Of a stretch of DNA of 64,000 bases, positions 16,722-23,999 are shown one piece after another (the first letter of the stretch is position 1; the number at the start of each line of letters is the position of its first letter). The DNA is taken from contig NZ_JAAVAU010000031.1 in the NCBI RefSeq assembly GCF_014803895.1, positions 11,050-75,049 on the forward strand, written 5' to 3'. Source of the DNA: Lactobacillus sp. (GTDB lineage: Bacteria; Bacillota; Bacilli; Lactobacillales; Lactobacillaceae). The notes under the pieces are model-generated. The model had not been told where the DNA came from. It searched no databases and worked only from the letters and a program-made list of their open reading frames with translations. A program made the translations under genes and the position numbers.

Positions 16722-18134
16722 TTGGAAAAAGAAACAGCACCTAAACTTCGTGCTATTGTTCAAGTCGATCATCCATGGCTTGCTATGGTAGCTCTTATGA
16801 TTGGGGCTTTTGTTGGGATGTTATCAGAAACTTCACTTAATATTGCTTTACCTCAATTAATGCAAGCATTTAATGTTCCTACTGGAACAATTCAATGGCT
16901 TGTAACTGGCTATATGCTAGTAATTGGTATTATCTTACCTTTATCAAGTTTATTAACAAAATGGTTCTCTACTCGCCAATTAGTTATTACTGGACTCATC
17001 GCCTTTATTGTTGGTGCCATTATTTCTGCTGTTGCACCTACTTTTGGCATTTTACTTACAGGTCGTATGATTCAGGGTATTGGTACTGGTATTGTTTTAC
17101 CACTTATGTTTACTGTTGCAATGAATGTTTTTGCACCAGATAAATTAGGGGCAGCCATGGGAGCTTGTGCCATGGTTATCATGCTTGCACCCGCTATTGG
17201 ACCTACTTTGACTGGTTTAGTTTTGGCTAAGCTCACTTGGAATTGGATTTTTTGGTTATTTGTTCCATTTTTAGTTGTAGCACTTATTTTTGCTATTACT
17301 AGCTTAGTTAATATTAATAAACTTACTAAGCCAAAAGTTGATTTTTTATCAATTATTGAATCAATTGTTGGCTTTGCAACTTTAGTCAGTGGTGTTAGTT
17401 TAGCATCTGATATGGGAATCAGTTCACCACTTGTATTAGGTTTAATTATTGTCGGAATCATTGTTTTAATTCTTTATGCCTATCGCCAAGTTCATCTTGA
17501 AAATCCAATTCTTAACCTCAAGATTTTTTCAATTAAACAATTTAGAATTGGTGCTTTAATTGTAATGGTCGACTTTGGTATTATACTTTCAGCAATGTAC
17601 CTCTTGCCACAATATATCCAAAGTGGACGAATGCTTGCTGTGGCTTTAGCAGGTATTATTATGTTACCTGGTGGGATTATTAATGCTTTAACATCCGCCT
17701 TTGCTGGTCGATTATATGATCGTATCGGAGCTAAAACTCCTACTATTATTGGATTTATCCTAGCCTTAATTGGGAGTATAATGTTAGCTACTCTTTCTAC
17801 TACGTCACCAATTTGGTATATCATCTTAGCACACGTTGTCTTAATGATTGGTTGTCCTCTTGCTATGTCACCATCACAAACTTACGCTCTTAACGCAATT
17901 CAAGGACCTGCCGCTGCCGATGGTAGTACTATTATGAATACTTTACAACAAATTGTTGGTGCCATTGCGACTGCTATTGCTACCGGTTTACTTTCATTGG
18001 GACAAAATGCAGCTCATACCTCTAACAAAGCTGCCGCATTTACACACGGAGCCCACTATGGTTTTTACTTTACAATTGCCTTAGTTATCATTGGGCTAGT
18101 ACTTGGCTTCATGATCAAAAAAGAAAAAGATTAA
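16722..18134 (+). CDS. MFS multidrug exporter, DHA2 (14-TM) family
   Basis: A 470-residue protein with about 14 TM helices. The first half has the DHA2 signatures LSETSLNIALPQLMQAF, WLVTGYMLVIGIILPLSSLL and the motif C-like stretch MLAPAIGPTLTGLVL. Proteins of this group (EmrB/LmrB type) export drugs or toxic compounds with proton uptake. The start is TTG at 16722, set by AAGGAGG 7 bp upstream; no ATG is better placed. A hairpin-like repeat lies just upstream and a terminator at 18146. The substrate is unknown. Confidence 0.92.
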   Translation: MEKETAPKLRAIVQVDHPWLAMVALMIGAFVGMLSETSLNIALPQLMQAFNVPTGTIQWLVTGYMLVIGIILPLSSLLTKWFSTRQLVITGLIAFIVGAIISAVAPTFGILLTGRMIQGIGTGIVLPLMFTVAMNVFAPDKLGAAMGACAMVIMLAPAIGPTLTGLVLAKLTWNWIFWLFVPFLVVALIFAITSLVNINKLTKPKVDFLSIIESIVGFATLVSGVSLASDMGISSPLVLGLIIVGIIVLILYAYRQVHLENPILNLKIFSIKQFRIGALIVMVDFGIILSAMYLLPQYIQSGRMLAVALAGIIMLPGGIINALTSAFAGRLYDRIGAKTPTIIGFILALIGSIMLATLSTTSPIWYIILAHVVLMIGCPLAMSPSQTYALNAIQGPAAADGSTIMNTLQQIVGAIATAIATGLLSLGQNAAHTSNKAAAFTHGAHYGFYFTIALVIIGLVLGFMIKKEKD

Positions 18135-18145
18135 TTATACTTTGG

Positions 18146-18172
18146 AAAAGGGTCTTCAAGGACCCTTTTTTT
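18146..18172 (+). terminator. terminator of the MFS exporter
   Basis: AAAAGGGTC TTCAAG GACCCTTTT followed by a T-run, shortly after the stop codon. Confidence 0.85.
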
Positions 18173-18208
18173 ATTACTATCATAGACCTTCTATCGTCAA
18201 TTAAATTA

Positions 18209-18237
18209 TTGACAAAAATTAAAAAACACTATATACT
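18209..18237 (+). promoter_or_regulatory. predicted rpsN2 promoter
   Basis: A consensus TTGACA (18209-18214), 17-bp spacer and TATACT (18232-18237), 41 bp before the start codon. Confidence 0.85.
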
Positions 18238-18278
18238 ATACTTACTTAAAATAAGTTTATACATGAAAGGAAAGATAG

Positions 18279-18536
18279 ATGGCAAAAAAATCAAAAATTG
18301 TTAAAGCTGCAAAGCAACGTGAATTAATTAAAAAATACTACGAATTAAAAGCTGCCGGTAATATCGAAGCATTGGCAAAATTACCACGCAATGCTCGTCC
18401 AGTGCACTACCATAATCGTGATGCATTTGATGGCAGACCTCATGGCTACATGCGTAAATTTGGTATGTCACGTTTACGTTTCAAAGAACTAGCTCACAAA
18501 GGTCAATTACCTGGTGTAAAAAAAGCAAGTTGGTAA
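18279..18536 (+). CDS. rpsN2: 30S ribosomal protein S14, zinc-independent paralogue
   Basis: 85 residues starting [20 protein letters not shown] and ending [11 protein letters not shown]. It has the S14 core [12 protein letters not shown] and [12 protein letters not shown]. The CxxC...CxxC zinc ribbon of the operon-encoded S14 is absent, so it is the C-minus form that can replace the zinc-binding S14 when zinc is scarce. In B. subtilis the equivalent gene is under Zur control; no convincing Zur box was recognised here. It is a single gene with its own promoter and terminator. AAAGGAAAG precedes the ATG. Confidence 0.95.
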   Translation: MAKKSKIVKAAKQRELIKKYYELKAAGNIEALAKLPRNARPVHYHNRDAFDGRPHGYMRKFGMSRLRFKELAHKGQLPGVKKASW

Positions 18537-18572
18537 TAAAAATAGGCATCCTATTGGGATGCCTATTTTTTT
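18537..18572. terminator. bidirectional terminator
   Basis: AATAGGCATCC (18541-18551)/GGATGCCTATT (18557-18567) with T-runs on both strands, between the converging rpsN2 and toxin genes. Confidence 0.85.
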
Positions 18573-18576
18573 GTAA

Positions 18577-18912
18577 TTAATTAAGTTCTAACGCATATTC
18601 AATCATTTGCCGTACTCGAAGTAAATCCTCTGGTCGTAAATGATCAGCTGGCTTTTCATCAAGCAACCTTTCACGTGAAAATGTTTGAATTTGTGCTGCA
18701 TTTACTCTTCCATGAATATGATAATTTTCTAAATCAACATACGTTGGAAACTTATTACCATGAGAAGTAATCGGACATAACATCAAATAATGTGTTTTAT
18801 CATTATAAGCATCAGAAGATACCACAACAGCTGGATGCTTACCCTTCATTTCTTGACCAACGGATGGAGAAAAATCTGCCCATACTATATCTCCTTGTTT
18901 AAATCTGATCAT
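18577..18912 (-). CDS. mazF: MazF/PemK-family toxin (mRNA interferase)
   Basis: A 111-residue protein with the MazF/PemK fold: MIRFKQGDIVWADFSPSVGQ at the N-terminus, the GKHPAVVVSSDAYN strand, MLCPITS, and a helix ending near LRQMIEYALELN. These toxins cut mRNA at short sequence motifs. The start at 18912 is preferred over an upstream start at 18987 because the family begins at this point and the ATG overlaps the end of the antitoxin gene by 14 bp, the usual coupling. It forms an operon with the antitoxin. Confidence 0.88.
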   Translation of the reverse strand: MIRFKQGDIVWADFSPSVGQEMKGKHPAVVVSSDAYNDKTHYLMLCPITSHGNKFPTYVDLENYHIHGRVNAAQIQTFSRERLLDEKPADHLRPEDLLRVRQMIEYALELN

Positions 18913-19168
18913 TCTTATCGTCCCTATACATTTCATGCATTCCCATTTGTTCCCAGTCTTCCTGCTCGTTAGATTCCATTCTTTCAAAATCCTCTTCAGA
19001 AGTATAAGGATTTTGAATATAAGGTACTAACACGATACTGCCATTACTAGTTTGGTGAATAAGATAATGAGCACCAGAATCAACGTTAAAGCTAGCAGGC
19101 AAAGAAATCCCAATAGAATTTCCAACTTTTCTAGTTACAACATGTTTAAGAGAAAAATTAATCTTCAT
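18899..19168 (-). CDS. mazE: MazE/AbrB-type antitoxin
   Basis: An 89-residue protein. An N-terminal swapped-hairpin AbrB/MazE DNA-binding domain (VTRKVGNSIGISLPASFNV, residues 11-29) is followed by an acidic, flexible C-terminus rich in Glu, Asp and Met that would wrap the toxin (from EEDFERMESNEQEDWEQMG). Such antitoxins neutralise MazF and repress their own promoter. A clean promoter lies upstream at 19202-19230. Confidence 0.87.
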   Translation of the reverse strand: MKINFSLKHVVTRKVGNSIGISLPASFNVDSGAHYLIHQTSNGSIVLVPYIQNPYTSEEDFERMESNEQEDWEQMGMHEMYRDDKNDQI

Positions 19169-19201
19169 TTAACTAACTACCTCACTTTTCTTAATGGTTT
19201 A

Positions 19202-19230
19202 ATTATACGGTGTATTACTTAGTTTTACAA
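19202..19230 (-). promoter_or_regulatory. predicted toxin-antitoxin promoter
   Basis: On the minus strand TTGTAA (19225-19230), a 17-bp spacer and TATAAT (19202-19207), 33 bp before the antitoxin start. Confidence 0.75.
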
Positions 19231-19262
19231 AAGAGGAGCTCTATTTTTATCGTTGGAAAAAT

Positions 19263-19296
19263 AAAAAAATGCATCTCGAATGAGATACATTTTTTA
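19263..19296 (-). terminator. gpmA terminator
   Basis: The stem ATGTATCTC/GAGATGCAT on the minus strand, flanked by T-runs on both sides, after the gpmA stop. Confidence 0.8.
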
Positions 19297-19323
19297 ATAT
19301 TTATTCTTTTTTCAAAAAACTAA

Positions 19324-20016
19324 CTAATCGTCAAGTTTTTCTTTGTTAACAACATCCAAGTTTTCATCGAATGTGTAAACAACTGGTTCACCAGTCTTCA
19401 TTTCTAAGTCCATGATATCATCATCAGAGATGTTTTCAATGTACTTAGTCAAAGCACGAAGTGAGTTACCGTGAGCAGCAATAATAACGTTCTTGCCATC
19501 AAGTAAATCTGGAGCAATGTTATCTTCCCAGAAAGGCATTACACGATCTAAAGTTACGTGAAGGTTTTCTGCCTTAGGAACGATATGTGGATCTAAGTTT
19601 GCGTAACGACGATCATGTGCTTGACTGAATTCGTTATCGTCATCAATAGCTGGTGGTAAAACATCGTAAGAACGACGCCAAATGTGAACTTGTTCGTCAC
19701 CGTACTTTTCAGCAGTGTCCTTCTTGTTTAAACCTTGAAGTGCACCGTAATGACGTTCGTTAAGTCTCCAAGTCTTAGTTTCTGGAATCCAAAGTTGGTC
19801 ACTTTCTTCAAGTGCGTAGTGCAAAGTCTTGATAGCACGAGTTAATAATGAAGTGTAAGCTTGATCAAATTCAAGACCGTGTTCCTTAATTAAACGACCA
19901 GCCTTCTTAGCTTCTTCAACACCTTTTTCTGAAAGGTTAACATCTACCCAACCAGTAAATTGATTAGAAAGGTTCCATTCACTTTGTCCGTGACGAATTA
20001 ATACTAATTTTGACAT
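19324..20016 (-). CDS. gpmA: 2,3-bisphosphoglycerate-dependent phosphoglycerate mutase
   Basis: A 230-residue cytoplasmic enzyme interconverting 3- and 2-phosphoglycerate in glycolysis. The phosphohistidine motif is [10 protein letters not shown] (residues 6-15), with [18 protein letters not shown] following. The second catalytic His is in [12 protein letters not shown] (around residue 180), and the RRSYDVLPP loop is typical of dPGM. The full length fits the family. A strong AAGGAGA ribosome site precedes the ATG. It is monocistronic. Confidence 0.97.
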   Translation of the reverse strand: MSKLVLIRHGQSEWNLSNQFTGWVDVNLSEKGVEEAKKAGRLIKEHGLEFDQAYTSLLTRAIKTLHYALEESDQLWIPETKTWRLNERHYGALQGLNKKDTAEKYGDEQVHIWRRSYDVLPPAIDDDNEFSQAHDRRYANLDPHIVPKAENLHVTLDRVMPFWEDNIAPDLLDGKNVIIAAHGNSLRALTKYIENISDDDIMDLEMKTGEPVVYTFDENLDVVNKEKLDD

Positions 20017-20174
20017 GAACTGTATCTCCTTTTATAACATTATTCATTAACTATTTTACACGCTTAAGGTTAAAAATCATAGGAATTAAGAGAAAAAACC
20101 TTTTTCTTCCTAATACCGGAAGATGAAAAGTGTACAATAGAAACAAACATTATTTTTATTTGGAGTGCTATAAA

Positions 20175-21005
20175 ATGAAACTTTTTAAGAAAAAAACGTC
20201 GTTTTTTGTTTTAATGCTAGCTATCTTCACTTTGATTGTAGCAACTGGTTGTAGTAAAAAAACAGAAGAAAAAAAATCTTCTAATTTACCTTCTGCAGCT
20301 AGTTTAATCAACAAAGATTTCAATAAGAGCATTACAAGTGGTCATTATGATCAAACTCTTTCTTCTACGGAGATGAAGCAAACCACTAAAGCAAGTGGAT
20401 ACTTTAAGCAAAATTCTGTTACTTATATGGATTACGCAATTACTAATAAATCTAAAACTCAAACTGAAAAGATTTGGCTGACTAACTCTACTCTTTACTT
20501 ATTATTACAAGGAAATCACGGCAAATGGATTAAGAATACTGCTGATAGTGATAACTTTGATCCTGATCAAATTACAAGCCGCTTTGATAAAGATACCTTC
20601 TCTACTATAAATAAAGAGCTTGTTAAGTATGCACAAGTAAAGAAAGCTGGTAATTCTAGTTATAGCGTTTCTTATAGTGGAACTAATGCCAATATCTGGA
20701 AAGCTCTTAATGTATTGGTTGTTGACACAATGAATAGTCCCGGTTCTCAAAATATGAATATTGCCCGGACAATAAATACCGCTAGTGTACAAAGTATTAA
20801 GATTAAATACATCATCAACAAATCTACCCAAAAAATTAGTAATATTACTTATCAAGCAACCTTCAGTATTAATGGTAAGTACAACTTTACCTGGAAGCAA
20901 GTTTACGATGAATTAAATGAACATAATAATCTAAAAGTTCCTTCAAAAATTCAAAAAAATGCAATTGATGTCAAAACAATTAAAAAGCAACAATCCAGTA
21001 ATTAA
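20175..21005 (+). CDS. secreted lipoprotein of unknown function
   Basis: 276 residues from the ATG at 20175, which has GGAG 9 bp upstream; the open frame begins earlier without a ribosome site. A signal peptide (KKKTSFFVLMLAIFTLIVATGC) ends in a lipobox Cys at about residue 26, followed by a Lys/Glu-rich linker. The mature part looks like a beta-rich domain of the sort seen in small Firmicute lipoproteins that resemble LolA/LppX folds (stretches such as GYFKQNSVTYMDYAITNKS and EKIWLTNSTLYLLLQG). That resemblance is only a guess. It is anchored outside the membrane. Confidence 0.8.
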   Translation: MKLFKKKTSFFVLMLAIFTLIVATGCSKKTEEKKSSNLPSAASLINKDFNKSITSGHYDQTLSSTEMKQTTKASGYFKQNSVTYMDYAITNKSKTQTEKIWLTNSTLYLLLQGNHGKWIKNTADSDNFDPDQITSRFDKDTFSTINKELVKYAQVKKAGNSSYSVSYSGTNANIWKALNVLVVDTMNSPGSQNMNIARTINTASVQSIKIKYIINKSTQKISNITYQATFSINGKYNFTWKQVYDELNEHNNLKVPSKIQKNAIDVKTIKKQQSSN

Positions 21006-21033
21006 AGACACAAAAACTTACAGAATGGATTAT

Positions 21034-21066
21034 AAAAAAGTGCATCCCCTACGGATGCACTTTTAT
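21034..21066. terminator. bidirectional terminator
   Basis: AAAAGTGCATCC (21036-21047)/GGATGCACTTTT (21053-21064), between the lipoprotein gene and the converging antiporter gene. Confidence 0.85.
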
Positions 21067-21074
21067 TTTGCTTA

Positions 21075-22907
21075 TTAATTTTCTCTTCCTAATTCATCAC
21101 GAATTTTGGTCACATCTGTTACTTTAGCAGTAAAGATTACATGATCGCCAGGTTCAATAATTGTGTTCCCATGTGGAGTCAACCATTTATTATCACGACG
21201 AATTCTACTAATCGTCATTTTATCAATAAAAGCTAAATTCATTAATTTTTGACCTGTGTAGCGACGGTTACGTACAGTAACTTCATACAAACCATTTTGC
21301 GTATCATTTAAAATTTTCAGAATGGACGGTGATTCAATTAATGAACGTAATACAGATGTTTCAACATTAAATTGATTAAAAACTTCAATTCCTTGATCTG
21401 CCACTTGTTTTGTACGCTCGGGTGTAGGATTGAACAAACTAACAATGACACGTTTTACACCCTTTTCCTTGGCCAAACGACCAATCCGAAGATTCTCATC
21501 ATCATTCCTTAACCCAGCAACTAATAAGTCTGCTTTAAAAGCACCTGCTTTTTCTAAAGCAACTTCATCAACCCCATCAATAAAGGCTAATTTAGCAACT
21601 CTACTCTTGTAGGTATTATAGTTATCCTGTTTATGGGTAAACATTTTGACATTATACCAATTATCGCGCAATTCTTGAGCAACTGGTACAGTCATTACAT
21701 TTGTACCAATAATATTTACCCGCTCCTTAATTTTATCTTCAGTAGTTAATTTGAAGCGAGCATTGAATAAAATTGGACCTAAAATGCAGACAATAACGGC
21801 AGCTAGTGTAAAGGCATCTGATTGAGTTGAAGAAATTGCGTTTAACTTTCGTGCAACTTGTAAAGTTGGCAGTACAATTGTAATAGTTGTCATTACTAAG
21901 AAAGATCCTGCCCAGCTATTACGTCTATTAAAACTGCGTCTATAAACAAAAAAGACTGGTACCTTGGCAATTAATAAGAAAATTACTAAAACCGGGATTA
22001 ACATCAAAGCACTCGGATTAGTTAATAAACTCTTTAAGTTTAAATTAACTCCAGTCATAATAAAGAAAACAGGAATAAAGAATCCATAACCAATAGAAGT
22101 TAACTTGTCCATTGTTGCTTCACTTGGTTCAAGCAACTTCATTACCATCCCAGCTAAAAAAGCACCAAGAATATTTTCTGCTCCAACACGTTCAGCAACT
22201 GTCACTAAAGTAAAGATTAAAAAGAAGGCTAGACGAATATCTAATTGAGTTGTGGACTTAGAAATTTTATTAAACCAATGATAAGGTCCACGAAAACGTT
22301 TTAATAAGAAAATAGCAGCTACAAATAAGAGAATAATCAACCATAATTGACCAGCATTCCCCCCATTAATAGAAGCATAAATAGTTAATAACAATAGGGG
22401 AATTACTTCTCCAAGAACTGCCGTAAGTAAAATCGTCTGACCGATTGGACGAGATAGAATTTCTTTTTCTTTTAAAGTTGCAATTACTATACCTAAAGCA
22501 ACAGTACTAAAAATAATTGTTGCTAGCATAATATCATTGAACAATCCTAGCATACGCAAAATTATTGCTAAGATTACAGCAGTAATTACGACTAAAGAAA
22601 AAGACATCACTGCCGTCTTAGGCGGATTTACAGCACTTGTTTCAGTTTCTTCTTTTTTATCATCGCGTTTAAACAAGCTAAAATTAATTTCCATCCCAGA
22701 AAGAAACATTAACAAAGTCACACCAAGATTAGACAGCATTGTAATCTCACTATTGCTAACAATAATATTTAAAAAGGACTTACCTAAAATAATCCCCGCA
22801 ATAATTTCAGCAACGGCAGTAGGTATTGTCGAAATTTTAAGTCGAGCCATTAAAATTGGAATAGTCAATGCAGCTAAAGCTACGATAAAAATTGATAATT
22901 GTTCCAC
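21075..22907 (-). CDS. CPA2-family cation:proton antiporter with C-terminal RCK-like region
   Basis: 610 residues. The N-terminal ~390 residues form the 12-13 TM KefB/CPA2 exchanger domain (LSNLGVTLLMFLSGMEINF, GVGAENILGAFLAG-type block). The C-terminal ~200 residues resemble a TrkA-N/TrkA-C regulatory region ending with GNTIIEPGDHVIFTAKV. The Rossmann start reads NIIGTNVMTVPVAQEL, so the usual GxGxxG nucleotide-binding glycines are missing. It probably exchanges K+ or Na+ for protons. The start is GTG at 22907 behind AAAGGGAA. Confidence 0.9.
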   Translation of the reverse strand: MEQLSIFIVALAALTIPILMARLKISTIPTAVAEIIAGIILGKSFLNIIVSNSEITMLSNLGVTLLMFLSGMEINFSLFKRDDKKEETETSAVNPPKTAVMSFSLVVITAVILAIILRMLGLFNDIMLATIIFSTVALGIVIATLKEKEILSRPIGQTILLTAVLGEVIPLLLLTIYASINGGNAGQLWLIILLFVAAIFLLKRFRGPYHWFNKISKSTTQLDIRLAFFLIFTLVTVAERVGAENILGAFLAGMVMKLLEPSEATMDKLTSIGYGFFIPVFFIMTGVNLNLKSLLTNPSALMLIPVLVIFLLIAKVPVFFVYRRSFNRRNSWAGSFLVMTTITIVLPTLQVARKLNAISSTQSDAFTLAAVIVCILGPILFNARFKLTTEDKIKERVNIIGTNVMTVPVAQELRDNWYNVKMFTHKQDNYNTYKSRVAKLAFIDGVDEVALEKAGAFKADLLVAGLRNDDENLRIGRLAKEKGVKRVIVSLFNPTPERTKQVADQGIEVFNQFNVETSVLRSLIESPSILKILNDTQNGLYEVTVRNRRYTGQKLMNLAFIDKMTISRIRRDNKWLTPHGNTIIEPGDHVIFTAKVTDVTKIRDELGREN

Positions 22908-23004
22908 AATCTCATTCCCTTTCTATTTGCTAGAAATATTGTACAAAAAAATTAATAAAAAAATAACCCCCATTATACTATTTGTTATCATCAGTATTTT
23001 TAAT

Positions 23005-23044
23005 CAAAAAGGCACTACCTATACAATCTGGTAGTGCCTTTTTA
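23005..23044. terminator. bidirectional terminator
   Basis: AAAAAGGCACTACC (23006-23019)/GGTAGTGCCTTTTT (23030-23043), just beyond the stop of the PfkB-like gene. Confidence 0.85.
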
Positions 23045-23051
23045 CAAACTA

Positions 23052-23864
23052 CTATTCCTCTTCAAAAGAAATTCTTTGAGCGATAATTTGTTTCTGTAAT
23101 TCTAATGTTGCTTCAAAATTAGTTAACCATTCACTTTGAACTGTATCACTAGCTGCCGCAATGCTATCAGATAAATTGCGAACTGGTGCATAATTCTTTA
23201 TCATACCTGCTAAAAATGTGGCGAGCAAGGTTTCTCCAGCCCCATTTTGATTCACACTTTTAATTTCTGGTGCATCTGCCATAAATGCTGTAGTCAAACT
23301 TACAATTGCAGCACCATTTTGACCTAAAGAAAGTAAAACATGATCAGCTCCATGAGCAACCATATCATGAGCTAAGTTAAGTAATTGATCTCTAGTCAAA
23401 CTCTCATTACTCTTATTGAACCAAGCTTTAAGTTCTTCTTCATTTGGTTTAATCAATAATGGATGAAGAGGTAAAATATCTCGAACTGTATCATAAGGCA
23501 CATCAACTACAATATAGCTCATCTTTTTAGTAGCTAATGTTGCAATGTCAATTAAGTAAGCTGGGGAAATTCCTTCAGCAAACTTGCCACTAACTACAAC
23601 AATATCACCCATTTGTAAATTTTCTTTTAAGTAATCAAGTAAATCTTGCTGAGTTTTAGCACTAATTTTTTTACTACTGTTAGGATTAATAAACTTATAA
23701 TCAATCCCAGCTTCATCAAGTTCTCTCACAATTTCTTTTTCATCAGTTTTATTCACAATTCCAGTGGCAGTAGAATCAATCCCAAGCTTTTTTAAAATTA
23801 AAGAAACATCAATCCCCTTGCCCATTGTACTTTCACTACTATCTAAAGTTATCGTATAAATCAA
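23052..23864 (-). CDS. PfkB-family kinase-like protein, shortened and with altered active site
   Basis: 270 residues, clearly related to 1-phosphofructokinase/tagatose-6-phosphate kinase: MIYTITL start, GKGIDVSLILKKLGI, LPLHPLLIKPNEEEL, and the C-terminal anion-hole block NQNGAGETLLATFLAGM. Family members are about 305-310 residues. Here some 25 residues between the first strand and GKGI, which carry substrate contacts, are missing, and the catalytic Asp of GAGDS is Glu (GAGET). Sugar-phosphate kinase activity is therefore doubtful. The start is TTG at 23864 behind GGAGG. It is a single gene. Confidence 0.82.
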   Translation of the reverse strand: MIYTITLDSSESTMGKGIDVSLILKKLGIDSTATGIVNKTDEKEIVRELDEAGIDYKFINPNSSKKISAKTQQDLLDYLKENLQMGDIVVVSGKFAEGISPAYLIDIATLATKKMSYIVVDVPYDTVRDILPLHPLLIKPNEEELKAWFNKSNESLTRDQLLNLAHDMVAHGADHVLLSLGQNGAAIVSLTTAFMADAPEIKSVNQNGAGETLLATFLAGMIKNYAPVRNLSDSIAAASDTVQSEWLTNFEATLELQKQIIAQRISFEEE

Positions 23865-23951
23865 AATTCTAGCCTCCGCTTAAAGTTTACTAATTTATTG
23901 TCCCACACTTTATCTTATTTTTTTACATATTTTCCCTAAATTAATTAACAT

Positions 23952-23984
23952 AAAAAGGTCATCCTGAAAAAGATGACCTTTTTA
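23952..23984 (-). terminator. terminator of the first autolysin gene
   Basis: AAAAAGGTCATC (23952-23963)/GATGACCTTTTT (23972-23983), after the autolysin stop. Confidence 0.85.
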
Positions 23985-23999
23985 AATAATACAGTAAAA

